64,000 bases of DNA from Brevundimonas sp. (GTDB taxonomy: Bacteria; Pseudomonadota; Alphaproteobacteria; Caulobacterales; Caulobacteraceae), in NCBI RefSeq assembly GCF_029945885.1, contig NZ_JAQSDK010000014.1, forward strand, positions 62,001 through 126,000. The letters run 5' to 3'. Positions within the stretch are counted from its first letter, which is position 1; each line of letters begins with the position of its first letter. The position numbers and the translations under genes were made by a program. Shown here piece by piece: positions 35,632-44,699 of this stretch. The notes beneath the pieces were generated by a model. It was given only the letters and a program-made list of their open reading frames with translations. It did no database searches and was not told where the DNA came from.

Positions 35632-37752
35632 GTGAAGAAATTGCTGATCGGTGCCGCTGTCGGTGCCCTGCTCCTGCCCGCTTCCGCCGCCCTGGCCGGT
35701 GACGGCCATGACCATGCCTGCGTCGACGAGGCCTGCACCGTCTTCGCCCTGTTCGACGAAGCCGAAGGCGCCACGGGCTATCAGGGTACCGAAGCCCCCA
35801 GCTACGGCACCTGGGGTTTCGGTCTGGATGGACGCGACACATCGGTCGCCCCGGGTGAGAGTTTCTTCCGCTATGCCAACGGCACGGCCCTCGAGGGACT
35901 CCAGATTCCCTCCGACCGTACCCGGTACGGCTCGTTCGACCTGCTGCGTGAACTGTCGGACAACCGGATGAAGGCGATGATCGCCGGCCTCGTGGCCCGC
36001 ACCGACCTGGCCCCCGGCTCCGATGAGCGCAAGATCGCCGACCTGTATCGCAGCTATATGGACGAGGCCCGCATCGAGGCGCTCGATGACAAGCCGCTGC
36101 AGCCCTACCTCGCCGCCATTCGGGCTGCCGACACCCATGACAAGATCGCGGCCTATATGGGCGCAACCCAGGGACTCCCGGGCGGATCCATGTTCGGGAC
36201 CGGCATTTCGATCGACCAGAAACATCCCGATCGATATGTCACCTCGGTCGGCCAGTCGGGCCTGGGCCTGCCCAACCGCGACTACTATCTGGATGCCCGC
36301 TACGCCGACAAACTGGTCCTGTACCGGGCCTATGTCGAACGCATGCTGACGATGATCGGCTGGGACAACCCGGCCGCCAATGCCGACGCCATCGTCGCCA
36401 TGGAGACGCAGATCGCCGAGGCGCACTGGACTCCGATCCAGAACCGCAACCGCGACGAGACCTACAATGAATACACCCCCGCCTCACTGATCGCTGACGC
36501 GCCCGGATTCGACTGGGCCGGCTATTTCAGCGCCGCCGGTCTGGGCAGTATCGATCGCATGATCGTGCGCCAGGACACGGCCCTGCCGAAGATCGCCGCC
36601 ATCTTCGCCGAGGCACCGGTCGAGACCCTTCAGGCCTGGCAGGCCTTCCACACGACCGACGATTCCGCCGGTCGCCTGTCGCGTCGCTTCGCCGATGCCG
36701 AATGGGAGTTCAACTCGCGTGACCTGTCGGGCCAGCCCGAACAGCGCAGCCGCGACAAGCGCGGCATCAGCTTCGCTGAACGCACCCTGGGCGAGGCCGT
36801 CGGCCGTCAGTATGTGGCCGACTATTTCCCGGCCGCGTCCAAGGACCAGATGGAAGAGCTGGTCGCCAACCTGCGCATCGCCCTCAGCCATCGCATCGAC
36901 AACCTGAGCTGGATGGGTCCGGAAACCCGGGCCGCGGCCCAGGAGAAGCTGGCCAAATTCACGGTCAAGATCGGCTATCCCGACACATGGCGTGACTATT
37001 CGGCCCTCGAGGTCCGCGCCGACGATCTGTTCGGCAATACCGAGCGCGCCGGCACCTTCAACTGGCAGTTCCAGCTGAATCGGATGAACGGCCCGGTCGA
37101 CAAGGCCGAGTGGGGCATGACGCCCCAGACCGTGAACGCCTATTACAACTCGGCCAATAACGAGATCGTCTTCCCGGCGGCCATCCTGCAGCCGCCCTTC
37201 TTCGATCCCGACGCCGACCCGGCCGTCAACTACGGTGGCATCGGCGGCGTCATCGGCCACGAGATCGGCCACGGCTTCGACGACCAGGGCTCCAAGTCCG
37301 ACGGCGACGGTGTGCTGCGCAACTGGTGGACCCCGACCGACAAGACCAATTTCGAGGCCCTGACCACCCGCCTGGGGGCCCAGTACGACACCTATGAGCC
37401 GCTGCCCGGCTACCATGTGCAGGGCGGGCTCACGATGGGCGAGAACATCGGCGATGCCGCCGGCGTGGCCGTCGGTCTCGAGGCCTATCACCTGTCGCTG
37501 AACGGCCAGCCGGCCCCGGTGCTGGACGGCACCACCGGCGACCAGCGCTTCTTCTACGGCTGGGCCCAGGTCTGGCAGCAGAAGATCCGTGACGAGGCCC
37601 TCAAACAGCAGGTCGCCACCGATCCGCACAGCCCGGCCGAGTTCCGGGTCATCGGCCCGCTGCGCAATCTCGACGCCTGGTACGATGCCTTTGGCGTCGG
37701 CCCGGAGTCGAAATACTATCTGGCTCCGGCCGACCGGGTTCGCATCTGGTAG
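35632..37752 (+). CDS. M13 family zinc metalloendopeptidase (PepO/neprilysin type)
   Basis: A 706-residue secreted M13 peptidase. GTG at 35632 begins VKKLLIGAAVGALLLPASAA, a good signal peptide, with AAGGA-like sequence (AAGGA at 35620) upstream. Zinc ligands are in VIGHEIGHGFDDQG (HExxH) and the third ligand in GENIGDAAGVAVGL. The substrate-binding NAYYNSANNEIVFPA is conserved. The total length is normal for the family. The C-terminus ends YYLAPADRVRIW, again family-like. A strong terminator follows. Localisation is periplasmic or outer-membrane associated. It is convergent with hisS across a region holding a possible small RNA. Confidence 0.94.
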   Translation: MKKLLIGAAVGALLLPASAALAGDGHDHACVDEACTVFALFDEAEGATGYQGTEAPSYGTWGFGLDGRDTSVAPGESFFRYANGTALEGLQIPSDRTRYGSFDLLRELSDNRMKAMIAGLVARTDLAPGSDERKIADLYRSYMDEARIEALDDKPLQPYLAAIRAADTHDKIAAYMGATQGLPGGSMFGTGISIDQKHPDRYVTSVGQSGLGLPNRDYYLDARYADKLVLYRAYVERMLTMIGWDNPAANADAIVAMETQIAEAHWTPIQNRNRDETYNEYTPASLIADAPGFDWAGYFSAAGLGSIDRMIVRQDTALPKIAAIFAEAPVETLQAWQAFHTTDDSAGRLSRRFADAEWEFNSRDLSGQPEQRSRDKRGISFAERTLGEAVGRQYVADYFPAASKDQMEELVANLRIALSHRIDNLSWMGPETRAAAQEKLAKFTVKIGYPDTWRDYSALEVRADDLFGNTERAGTFNWQFQLNRMNGPVDKAEWGMTPQTVNAYYNSANNEIVFPAAILQPPFFDPDADPAVNYGGIGGVIGHEIGHGFDDQGSKSDGDGVLRNWWTPTDKTNFEALTTRLGAQYDTYEPLPGYHVQGGLTMGENIGDAAGVAVGLEAYHLSLNGQPAPVLDGTTGDQRFFYGWAQVWQQKIRDEALKQQVATDPHSPAEFRVIGPLRNLDAWYDAFGVGPESKYYLAPADRVRIW

Positions 37753-37776
37753 GTCCGTTCAGGATCGAAACGAAAG

Positions 37777-37806
37777 GGGCCGCAGCATCCGCTGCGGCCC
37801 TTTTTT
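37777..37806 (+). terminator. Rho-independent terminator of the M13 peptidase gene
   Basis: A 10-bp perfect stem, GGGCCGCAGC (37777-37786) with GCTGCGGCCC (37791-37800), has a 4-nt loop and is followed by TTTTTT. Confidence 0.9.
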
Positions 37807-37841
37807 CTGGCGGTGCCGGTCGCTGAACACCGGGCATGAAA

Positions 37842-37875
37842 AAGCCCGCTGCGGGGGATACATCGCAGCGGGCTT
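37842..37875. terminator. Bidirectional terminator between M13 peptidase gene and hisS
   Basis: A 12-bp perfect stem (37842-37853 with 37864-37875) has an A-run on its left flank and TTTT on its right, so it can terminate from either direction. It is most likely the end of the hisS transcript on the minus strand and a backup for the peptidase gene on the plus strand. Confidence 0.8.
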
Positions 37876-37960
37876 TTCCTCGCTCTTTGACGAGCGGACG
37901 TTTCCTCCCCGAAACGCCTCCAAGCGGCTGCTGCGTCGGAACGCTGCGCCTCTCGAGTGC
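37842..37960 (-). ncRNA. Candidate small RNA with three stem-loops downstream of hisS
   Basis: Reading leftwards on the minus strand there are stacked hairpins. The first is CGTTTC/GAAACG (37899-37916) with GGGGAG in the loop. The second is CGCTC/GAGCG (37881-37896). The last is a 12-bp stem (37864-37875 with 37842-37853) ending in CTTTTTC, a strong terminator. A TTGACT box lies at 37988-37993 on the minus strand and a symmetric TTATC/GATAA element at 38028-38040. The terminator could also simply end the hisS transcript, whose stop is 190 bp upstream. The 5' end is a guess. Confidence 0.35.
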
Positions 37961-38062
37961 GTCAGAATGACGACAGCGCGGCCCCAAAGTCAATCTGCCA
38001 CACGCCACGGGGGCGAAAATCCCTGACTTATCAATGATAACTCACGCCGTTGTGCGTGTAGG

Positions 38063-39550
38063 TCACCCGGCGGCGGCGAGGATGGTCCGGACCGTCGCCA
38101 CCAGGTCGGCGCGGGCCACCACCGACTGGCCGGGTCGCGCGGCCTTCCAGGCCTCATTGTCGGCCACGCCGGCGGCCAGGGCGCGCCCGGCGTCGAGGTC
38201 CTTGATCGTCACCTGACCGGCCGCGATCTCGTCGCCGCCCAGCATGATGGCGGCCGGCGACCCGCGTCGGTCGGCGTATTTCATCTGCGCCTTCATCCCG
38301 GCCCGGCCCAGATAGAGTTCGGCGGCGATGCCGGCGTTGCGCAGCTCGGCCACGGCCTCGAGATAATGGCCCATGTCGGTCTCGGCGAAGACGATGACCA
38401 CCACCGGACCGCGCACGGCCTCACCGGCCGCGTGGCCGGCCGCCTTCAGGGCCGAGGCCAGGCGTGACACCCCGAACGAGAAGCCGGTGGCGGGCAGGGG
38501 CTGGCCGGTGAACCGGGCGACCAGGTCGTCATAGCGTCCGCCGCCACCGATCGAGCCGAAGCGCACGGCCCGGCCCTTGTCGTCGACCGTCTCCAGCAGC
38601 AGTTCGGCCTCGAACACGGCCCCGGTATAGTATTCCAGCCCGCGCACGATGGTCGGGTCGAACCGCACCGCGGCCTCGCCGACCTTCATCGCCGCCAGGG
38701 CGCGGTCGATGGCCGCCAGCTCGTTCAGGGCGGCCTCGCCGATCTCGCCCAGCCCGCCGAGGCGCGACACGGCGTCGAGGGTCGCGGCCCGGCCCGGACT
38801 GTCGTCGGCGACGGCACCGAGGAAGCCCTCGATGGTGGTGATGACCGGGGTCGGCAGGCGCGCCCCCTTGGTATAGTCGCCGGATTCGTCCAGCCGGCCC
38901 TCGCCCAGCAGGGCAGCGACGCCCTCCCAGCCGAGGCGGTCGAATTTGTCGATGGCGCGCAGGGCCGTCAGCTTCTGGCCCGGGTCGGTGATGTCACCGG
39001 CGGCGAACAGGCCGTCGAACAATTTGCGGTTGGAGACGCGGATGACCGCCTGGTCGGGCTTGAGGCCCGCCGCCTGCAGGCCCTCGACGGCCATGGCGAT
39101 GATCTCGGCATCGGCCTCGGGCCGGTCCGAGCCGACGGTGTCGGCGTCGCACTGGACGAATTCGCGGAAGCGGCCCGGACCCGGCTTCTCGTTGCGCCAC
39201 ACCGGCCCGTAGGCATAGCGGCGGAACGGCTTGGGCAGGGTCTCCCAGGACTGGGCCGCGAACCGGGCCAGGGGGGCGGTCAGGTCATAGCGCAGCGCCA
39301 TCCACTGGTCGTCGTCGTCCTGCAGGGCGAACACGCCCGCGTTCGGACGGTCGGCGTCGGGCAGGAATTTGCCGAGTGCGTCGGCATATTCGAAGGCCCC
39401 GGTCTCCAGCGGCTCGAAGCCCCAGCGCTCATAGACCTCGGACACCCGGGTCACGAGGCGGCGTTCGGCGACCAGATCGCGGCCGCGACGGTCGGCGAAT
39501 CCGCGCGGGTTGCGGGCTTCTGGGCGGGGGGGCGTGGTGGCGTCGGTCAT
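38063..39550 (-). CDS. hisS: Histidine-tRNA ligase
   Basis: Class II aminoacyl-tRNA synthetase of 495 residues, charging tRNA-His. Motif 1 is in the RVSEVYERWGFEPLETGAFEY area, motif 2 is FRRYAYGPVWRNEKPGPGRFREF, and the histidine-specific loops include VRGLEYYTGAVFEAE and GGGGRYDDLVARFTG. Motif 3 GFSFGVSRLASAL is clear. The C-terminal anticodon domain has VVIVFAETDMGHY and AAIMLGGDEIAAGQVTIKDLD. The sequence is of the divergent alphaproteobacterial type, which in Caulobacter recognises tRNA-His lacking the extra G-1 base. The ATG at 39550 is the only sensible start. Confidence 0.95.
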   Translation of the reverse strand: MTDATTPPRPEARNPRGFADRRGRDLVAERRLVTRVSEVYERWGFEPLETGAFEYADALGKFLPDADRPNAGVFALQDDDDQWMALRYDLTAPLARFAAQSWETLPKPFRRYAYGPVWRNEKPGPGRFREFVQCDADTVGSDRPEADAEIIAMAVEGLQAAGLKPDQAVIRVSNRKLFDGLFAAGDITDPGQKLTALRAIDKFDRLGWEGVAALLGEGRLDESGDYTKGARLPTPVITTIEGFLGAVADDSPGRAATLDAVSRLGGLGEIGEAALNELAAIDRALAAMKVGEAAVRFDPTIVRGLEYYTGAVFEAELLLETVDDKGRAVRFGSIGGGGRYDDLVARFTGQPLPATGFSFGVSRLASALKAAGHAAGEAVRGPVVVIVFAETDMGHYLEAVAELRNAGIAAELYLGRAGMKAQMKYADRRGSPAAIMLGGDEIAAGQVTIKDLDAGRALAAGVADNEAWKAARPGQSVVARADLVATVRTILAAAG

Positions 39551-39602
39551 GGCGCGCGCTTACGCCATCGGCCCCGGCGGGGCAACGCCGCCGCGTCGCG
39601 TC

Positions 39603-40865
39603 TCAGGCCGCCGTCCGCAGCAGCGGGACCCAGCGGCCATAGCTCAGGCAGCGCCACAGCCACTCCAGCGGCCCCATCCGGAAGCGCGACAGCCACAGCG
39701 GCGACCAGATCAGCTGGCTCAGCCATACGGCCGCGACCACGCCCCACAGGGCCCCGGGGCCCATGGTCCCGTACCACAGCGGTCCCCACGGCATGTAGAA
39801 CAGGCTGGCCATGATCAGGGTCTGGGTCAGATAGTTGGTGAAGGCCATCTGCCCGACCGGCACCAGCACCGCCGTCAGGGGTTTCAGGCCGAACCGGGTC
39901 ATCAGGATCAGCAGGCTGACATAGCCCAGGGTGATCAGGGTCGCGCATCCGGCCGCGGCGGTGGCCAGGCCCTCGACCGGCAGGGCCCCGCCGGTGACCA
40001 CCATCCCCTCGGCATAGCCGAGCAGCGCCAGATTGGCGGCCCCGATCAGGGTCATCAGACCATACAGCCAGGCCGGGGCGCGCCCCTCCAGATAGCCGGA
40101 TTTGAACAGGCCCAGGCCGATCATCATCAGCGGCACCGACGCCGGGATCAGAAACAGGCTGAAGCCCTGGACCATCACCCAGGCCTGCAGGTTCTGCAGC
40201 AGGGCCGCGCCGTAGCCGCCGCGCACCTGTTCGACGATGGCCATGACCTCGGCCGGGGTGGCCATCGGGCCGCTGGCGGCGGCCTTGGTGGCGAACTCCG
40301 GCCCGACGGCCGCCATCACCACCGGCCCCAGCAGCGCGCCGGCAACCGTCAGCACGGACCACAGGGCGGTGACCCCGCCGCCGATCCACAGCAGCCGTCG
40401 CGCCGGCCAGGCTCGCATCAGCAGCATCAGCGCCCCGCAATAGGCATAGTGCAGCAGGATGTCGCCGTACCAGAAGGCCAGGCCATGGATCAGGCCGAAC
40501 AGCCCCAGCCACAGCAGCCGGCGGCGCAGCAGGGCGTTGCGCGCCTCATCGTCGCGCGCGCCGCCGACGAGGAAGATCGACACCCCGAACAGCATGGTGA
40601 ACAGGGTGCGGAACTTGTCCTGGAAGAAGACGGTGGTGACCCAGTCGCCGGTCGTATTGGCCATGTCCATCGCAAATGGCCGGGCCCCGGTCGCGAACTC
40701 GACCGCGATCGGCCAGGCGAAGGCCATCGCATTGACCGCCAGGATTCCCAGGATGGCCCAGCCGCGCAGCATGTCCAGGTTGAAGATCCGGTCGCCCGGC
40801 GCGACCGGGGCCAGGCTGGAATCCGCCCGGGCGGGCGGCATGGTGTCGGCGCTACTGGTGGTCAT
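39603..40865 (-). CDS. DUF418 family membrane protein, YeiB-like
   Basis: An integral membrane protein of 420 residues with about ten transmembrane segments. Its first half begins RIFNLDMLRGWAILGILAVN, the hallmark of the heparan-alpha-glucosaminide acetyltransferase-like and DUF418 proteins such as YeiB, and the C-terminal DUF418 block includes PVGQMAFTNYLTQTLIMASLF. Members of this superfamily may transfer acyl groups across the membrane, but no substrate is known for this type. It is co-directional with a small membrane protein gene 37 bp upstream and with hbd, and they may form a transcript ending near hisS. Confidence 0.87.
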   Translation of the reverse strand: MTTSSADTMPPARADSSLAPVAPGDRIFNLDMLRGWAILGILAVNAMAFAWPIAVEFATGARPFAMDMANTTGDWVTTVFFQDKFRTLFTMLFGVSIFLVGGARDDEARNALLRRRLLWLGLFGLIHGLAFWYGDILLHYAYCGALMLLMRAWPARRLLWIGGGVTALWSVLTVAGALLGPVVMAAVGPEFATKAAASGPMATPAEVMAIVEQVRGGYGAALLQNLQAWVMVQGFSLFLIPASVPLMMIGLGLFKSGYLEGRAPAWLYGLMTLIGAANLALLGYAEGMVVTGGALPVEGLATAAAGCATLITLGYVSLLILMTRFGLKPLTAVLVPVGQMAFTNYLTQTLIMASLFYMPWGPLWYGTMGPGALWGVVAAVWLSQLIWSPLWLSRFRMGPLEWLWRCLSYGRWVPLLRTAA

Positions 40866-40902
40866 GTCTGGTCCCCCCGGGTCAGGGGGCGAGCCTGACC
40901 GC

Positions 40903-41484
40903 TTATGGTTGTCGGGGCAAGTCCGGCCCGGTGCCTTCCATCAGACCCAGCCGGTCCCGCACATGCGGCCGGTGCTCGAAGGCGACGAAGGCCACGCACA
41001 GGCCGGCCCACAGCGCATAGGAGACACCCACCAGGATGGCGACCGGCAGGCCCATCACGCCATAGATCAGCAGGCTGGTCTCGGTGGCCCCGGCCGCCTG
41101 GCCGACGCCCCCGGCCTCGAACCAGCCCATCACCGACACCCCGATCGCCAGCAGGCCCTGCAGGGCCGCGGCCAGCAGGCCGCCGTAGAAAATAAAGCGC
41201 CAGACCACGCCCAGCCGGGTGCCCGGCCGGCCGGTGGCCCGCCGTTCCCGCGCCAGCAGCCACAGGCCGCCCGGCACGGCCAGCAGGCCGATGACCAGAA
41301 CACCCAGTCGCCAGTCCAGGTCACCGGCGGGCGGCCAGTGCTGCGGCGGCCAGACCAGCAGGGTCACGATCAGCGGCGGCCAGGCCGCGGCCAGGGCGAC
41401 GGCGGCCATGATCCGGCCCGGGGATTTGTGCCAGGCGACCGGCTCCTGCCCGGGCAGGTCGGCCGGGATATCGAAGCGGCGCAT
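40903..41484 (-). CDS. Four-TM membrane protein of unknown function
   Basis: A 193-residue inner-membrane protein I do not recognise. Four transmembrane segments are visible at roughly residues 26-46, 58-78, 95-120 and 138-165. A proline-rich loop PPQHWPPAGDLDW lies after the first. The C-terminal tail is charged (RPHVRDRLGLMEGTGPDLP). The ATG overlaps the TGA of hbd by one base, so the two are translationally coupled. DUF418 follows after 37 bp. No link to hydroxybutyryl-CoA metabolism can be read from the sequence. Confidence 0.75.
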   Translation of the reverse strand: MRRFDIPADLPGQEPVAWHKSPGRIMAAVALAAAWPPLIVTLLVWPPQHWPPAGDLDWRLGVLVIGLLAVPGGLWLLARERRATGRPGTRLGVVWRFIFYGGLLAAALQGLLAIGVSVMGWFEAGGVGQAAGATETSLLIYGVMGLPVAILVGVSYALWAGLCVAFVAFEHRPHVRDRLGLMEGTGPDLPRQP

Positions 41485-42362
41485 CACCGGGTCGGTACCG
41501 GGGTGTCCCCGGCATAGTCATAGAAGCCGCGGCCGCTCTTCTTGCCCAGCCAGCCGGCCTCGACATATTTCACCAGCAGCGGGCAGGGCCGGTATTTGCT
41601 GTCGGCCAGGCCGTCGTACAGCACGTTCATGATGGCCAGGACCACGTCCAGCCCCATGAAGTCGGCCAGCTCCAGCGGCCCCATCGGATGGTTGGCCCCC
41701 AGCTTCAGCGCCGTGTCGATCGAGGCGACGTTCCCGACGCCCTCGTACAGGGTGAAGATCGCCTCGTTGATCATCGGCACCAGGATGCGGTTGACGATGA
41801 AGGCGGGGAAGTCCTCGGCGTTGGTGGTGGTCTTGCCCAGGCTTTCGGCGAAGGCCACGGCGATCGCATAGGTGTCGGCCGAGGTGGCGATGCCGCGGAT
41901 GATCTCGACCAGTTTCATCACCGGGGCCGGCTTCATGAAATGCAGGCCGATGAACCGCTCGGGCCGGTCGGTGGCCGCGGCCAGCCGGGTGATCGAGATC
42001 GACGAGGTATTGGAGGCCAGCAGGGTCTGGGGGGCCAGATAGGGCGTCAGTTCGCTGAAGATGGCCTTCTTGACCGCCTCGTCCTCGACCGCGGCCTCGA
42101 TGATCAGGTCCGACGCCCCGACCTGGGCCAGGTCGGCGGCGATGCTGATCCGGCCCATGATGGCGTCCGCCTCGGCCTGGGCGGTGATGTCGCGCTCGAC
42201 CTGGCGGGCCAGGGTGGCGGCGATCGCGGCCTGGGCCAGCGGCGGGCGTTCGGACGAGGCGTCGTACAGCCGGACCGTATAGCCGCCGGCGGCGACGGTC
42301 TGGGCGATGCCGGCCCCCATCTGTCCGGCCCCGATGATGGCGACTGTGCGGATCGTGGTCAT
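41484..42362 (-). CDS. hbd: 3-hydroxybutyryl-CoA dehydrogenase
   Basis: NAD(P)-dependent 3-hydroxyacyl-CoA dehydrogenase of 292 residues, the short single-function type that handles 3-hydroxybutyryl-CoA. The Rossmann motif is VAIIGAGQMGAGIAQTVAA. The catalytic region has SNTSSISITRLAAAT and the active histidine in RFIGLHFMKPAP, followed by GLDVVLAIMNVLYDG, with the end KKSGRGFYDY typical of the family. ATG at 42362 is preferred over one seven codons upstream because it gives the usual short N-terminus. It probably works in PHB or fatty-acid and butyrate metabolism, in keeping with phaZ and gcdH elsewhere in the window. Confidence 0.94.
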   Translation of the reverse strand: MTTIRTVAIIGAGQMGAGIAQTVAAGGYTVRLYDASSERPPLAQAAIAATLARQVERDITAQAEADAIMGRISIAADLAQVGASDLIIEAAVEDEAVKKAIFSELTPYLAPQTLLASNTSSISITRLAAATDRPERFIGLHFMKPAPVMKLVEIIRGIATSADTYAIAVAFAESLGKTTTNAEDFPAFIVNRILVPMINEAIFTLYEGVGNVASIDTALKLGANHPMGPLELADFMGLDVVLAIMNVLYDGLADSKYRPCPLLVKYVEAGWLGKKSGRGFYDYAGDTPVPTR

Positions 42363-42452
42363 GGGTGAGCGGTCTGTCGGCAAGCGGGAGGAAACGGGAG
42401 CGGCAGCTTAGGAGCCTGTGCTCCCGGTGCAAGTCCGCGGGGCGGTGGCGGC

Positions 42453-42758
42453 CTAGCCGAGCAGGGTGATCAGCGGCAGGGCCAGGGTCTGCATGAACAG
42501 AATCCGGGCGAAATTGAGCAGCAGCAGCAGCACGATCGGGCTGATGTCCATGCCGCCCAGCGGCGGGATCACCCGGCGGAACGGGGCCAGCAGCGGCGCG
42601 GTCACCGCGTCGAGGAACGACGCCAGCTGGTTCACGAACCGGTTGCGGTGGTTGATCACGTCGAAGGCGAACAGCCAGCTCAGGATGGCCGAGGCGATGA
42701 TCATCCAGATCAGCAGTGTGACGATCGCGTCGACCAGCCAGACAATGGCGGTGCCCAT
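42453..42758 (-). CDS. YggT family membrane protein
   Basis: A 101-residue protein with two transmembrane segments, one at residues 5-28 (VWLVDAIVTLLIWMIIASAI) and one near the C-terminus (ISPIVLLLLLNFARILF). Between them the family block VNQLASFLDAVTAPLLAPFR with RVIPPLGGMDISP is clear. YggT proteins are small membrane factors, in some bacteria linked to osmotic stress or to the divisome (the plant homologue organises nucleoids). The ATG at 42758 is preferred because upstream residues are not hydrophobic. It is divergent from the tRNA-Ala gene. Confidence 0.9.
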   Translation of the reverse strand: MGTAIVWLVDAIVTLLIWMIIASAILSWLFAFDVINHRNRFVNQLASFLDAVTAPLLAPFRRVIPPLGGMDISPIVLLLLLNFARILFMQTLALPLITLLG

Positions 42759-42844
42759 GAACCCTAACTCCGTAAGATGTTGCGTCCTGCTTCTAGCCCG
42801 GCAGGCGCAGAACGCCAATGTTTCCCGGCGTCACCGGGGCCCGG

Positions 42845-42873
42845 TTGACACTGACCGGACCCGCCGCCTATGT
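42845..42873 (+). promoter_or_regulatory. Promoter of the tRNA-Ala gene
   Basis: TTGACA (42845-42850) and CTATGT (42868-42873) separated by 17 bp form a housekeeping-sigma promoter. It ends 23 bases before the tRNA 5' end, which is the expected leader length. Confidence 0.6.
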
Positions 42874-42896
42874 CCCGCGCTCGCCTGTCCCGGATC

Positions 42897-42972
<76 letters not shown>

Positions 42973-43121
42973 GGCGTTTCCGGTTCACCCGTGGTCCCTC
43001 CTCGCCGGCGCGGGCCCTGTCCCGCGATTGGGACGGTGACCAAGCTTGACCGTGAGCGACGAGGGTGAGAGACCTGCGTTACGGGGGAGCTTCGCCGGTG
43101 TGGCGATCGAAGGAATTGACG

Positions 43122-43589
43122 ATGAAAACCATGATGTTTGGGCTGGCCCTGGCGGCCGCCGTGGCCCTGCCGGGCGCGGCCCTGGCCCAGAATGCCGGCC
43201 TGACGGCCAATTTCGGTGAAATTTCGCTGCGCAGCGGCTTCACGCCCGATCCCTATCGCGTCTCGGTCGTGGCCGGGGGCGGGATCGACGTCTATGCCGA
43301 CACGCCCCTGCCGCAGGCCTGCGTCGGCCATGTCAGCGATGCGCCCGACTTCCAGGTCACCTATTCGGCCGGGAGCCTGCCGCTGGTGTTCCGCACCGTC
43401 TCCTCGGTCGACACCACCCTGGTCATCAACGGCCCGGACGGCAGCTGGTCCTGCGATGACGACAGTTTCGGCGACGGCGACGCCGAGGTCCGGTTCAACC
43501 GGCCGCAGAGCGGCACCTATGACATCTGGGTCGGGGCCTTCGGCACCGATACGGCTCCGGCCACCCTGCTGATCACCGAGACTCCCTGA
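43122..43589 (+). CDS. Secreted beta-rich protein, PPC-like
   Basis: A 155-residue exported protein. Start at MKTMMFGLALAAAVALPG with AAGGA about 8 bases upstream. The signal peptide ends near ALAQ. The mature part is short beta strands and a repeated pattern, ending GTYDIWVGAF, which resembles the bacterial pre-peptidase C-terminal (PPC) domain, including DTTLVINGPDGSWSCDDDS. A pair of cysteines (ACVG and SCDDD) could form a disulphide. No enzyme domain is present, so this is a free-standing PPC-like module. Function unknown. It stands alone after tRNA-Ala and is followed by a hairpin. Confidence 0.8.
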   Translation: MKTMMFGLALAAAVALPGAALAQNAGLTANFGEISLRSGFTPDPYRVSVVAGGGIDVYADTPLPQACVGHVSDAPDFQVTYSAGSLPLVFRTVSSVDTTLVINGPDGSWSCDDDSFGDGDAEVRFNRPQSGTYDIWVGAFGTDTAPATLLITETP

Positions 43590-43616
43590 ATCCGGTCTGA
43601 CCGGTCCGTATCAAGG

Positions 43617-43650
43617 CAACGCCCCGGGGCTCGCTCCGGGGCGTTGTCGT
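43617..43650. terminator. Hairpin between the PPC-like and FkbM genes
   Basis: An 11-bp perfect stem, CAACGCCCCGG (43617-43627) with CCGGGGCGTTG (43636-43646), has an 8-nt loop. The T-tract is weak on either strand. It lies between convergent genes and may serve both. Confidence 0.6.
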
Positions 43651-43662
43651 ATCGGCTGCGCG

Positions 43663-44544
43663 TCAGCGACTGCAGAAAATGTCCACCTGGCGCGTCAGCC
43701 GCATCATTTCGGCGCGGGTGACGGGTCTGAACCCTGTGTCGTCGACGATGCTGACGTCCGTGTAGTGGGCGAAGATCAGGTCCACGATCCGGCCGATCTT
43801 TTCGGTGTTGTAGAAGGCGGTGCTGAATTCGAAGGCGATCGGCACCTTGCGCTCAATGAGGATCCGGCACCCGGCGAAAATCTCCTCCTCGAACCCTTCG
43901 GCGTCGATCCACAGCAGGCCGACGGTGTCGGGGTCGACCGTCCCGTTCTCGACCAGGCTGTCGATCGTGATGACGGGGACCAGGATGTCCGTCGCGACAT
44001 TGTCGACCACCCGCTCGGATCGCAGGGTCGAACCACCGGAATTGCCCGCATCCCGCCGCAGGTGCAGGACGCCGCTCCGGTCGCCGGCCCCGACCGGCAG
44101 AAGCGTCACCCTCCCGTCCAGCCGGTTCAGATGCAGGTTGGTCTCCAGCATGCGGACATTGGCGGGGTCGGGCTCCAGGCAGACCGCGCTGTCGAAATGG
44201 CCGGTGGTCAGGAAATAGACGGTCTGGCTGCCGATATTGGCCCCGATCTCGATGACGACCCTGCCGCTGCCGAGGGCGTTGGCCCGCCGGGCCACGGCCT
44301 CGGTTCTCTCGCGATCGAAATTGCCGTGTTCAATCAGGGTGCGACCCACCAGATCATTCGGATCCACAACGATGTCGTGATCGTTGAACCGGCAGAAGAC
44401 CAGCTTTCCGGACCGGGAAATCGACCGATACAGGGCCCGTCGCACATAGGGGGTGGCTGCGAGGGCATCGAAGAAGCGATCCCGGTAGTGCCGGGTGCCG
44501 AGCTCGATATCCCGGCCGAGGGTTCTGATGGACGGTTGCTTCAA
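43663..44544 (-). CDS. FkbM family methyltransferase
   Basis: A 293-residue SAM-dependent methyltransferase. The SAM motif reads VVIEIGANIGSQTVYF, with CLEPDPANVRMLETN after it, and the C-terminal block contains LLWIDAEGFEEEIFAG, all standard for FkbM. A TTG start at 44544 (LKQPSIRTLGRD) is chosen because AGAGGA lies 7 bases upstream, while no ATG or GTG gives a better fit. FkbM proteins often methylate sugars in exported polysaccharides or glycans, but the target here is unknown and no glycan genes adjoin it. It is separated from ptsH by about 150 bp. Confidence 0.85.
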   Translation of the reverse strand: MKQPSIRTLGRDIELGTRHYRDRFFDALAATPYVRRALYRSISRSGKLVFCRFNDHDIVVDPNDLVGRTLIEHGNFDRERTEAVARRANALGSGRVVIEIGANIGSQTVYFLTTGHFDSAVCLEPDPANVRMLETNLHLNRLDGRVTLLPVGAGDRSGVLHLRRDAGNSGGSTLRSERVVDNVATDILVPVITIDSLVENGTVDPDTVGLLWIDAEGFEEEIFAGCRILIERKVPIAFEFSTAFYNTEKIGRIVDLIFAHYTDVSIVDDTGFRPVTRAEMMRLTRQVDIFCSR

Positions 44545-44699
44545 CGGGATGTCCTCTCGGGTCTGCCGGCAGTCGTGAATGAACACGGCCAGCGGCCGCA
44601 CCCGGCCGGACTCCGATGTCGGGATTGCCCCTGCCGCACCCTTGCCCGGTTTGGAGGCAATGGGAAGGGGTGACCTAACCGCGTTCGCGCCCTGCCGCC

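Noticed and set aside
35458..36426. N-terminal extension of the Kef-type antiporter frame by 323 codons
   Set aside because: This part is antisense to the M13 peptidase gene. The antiporter starts naturally at 35457 with its first membrane segment.
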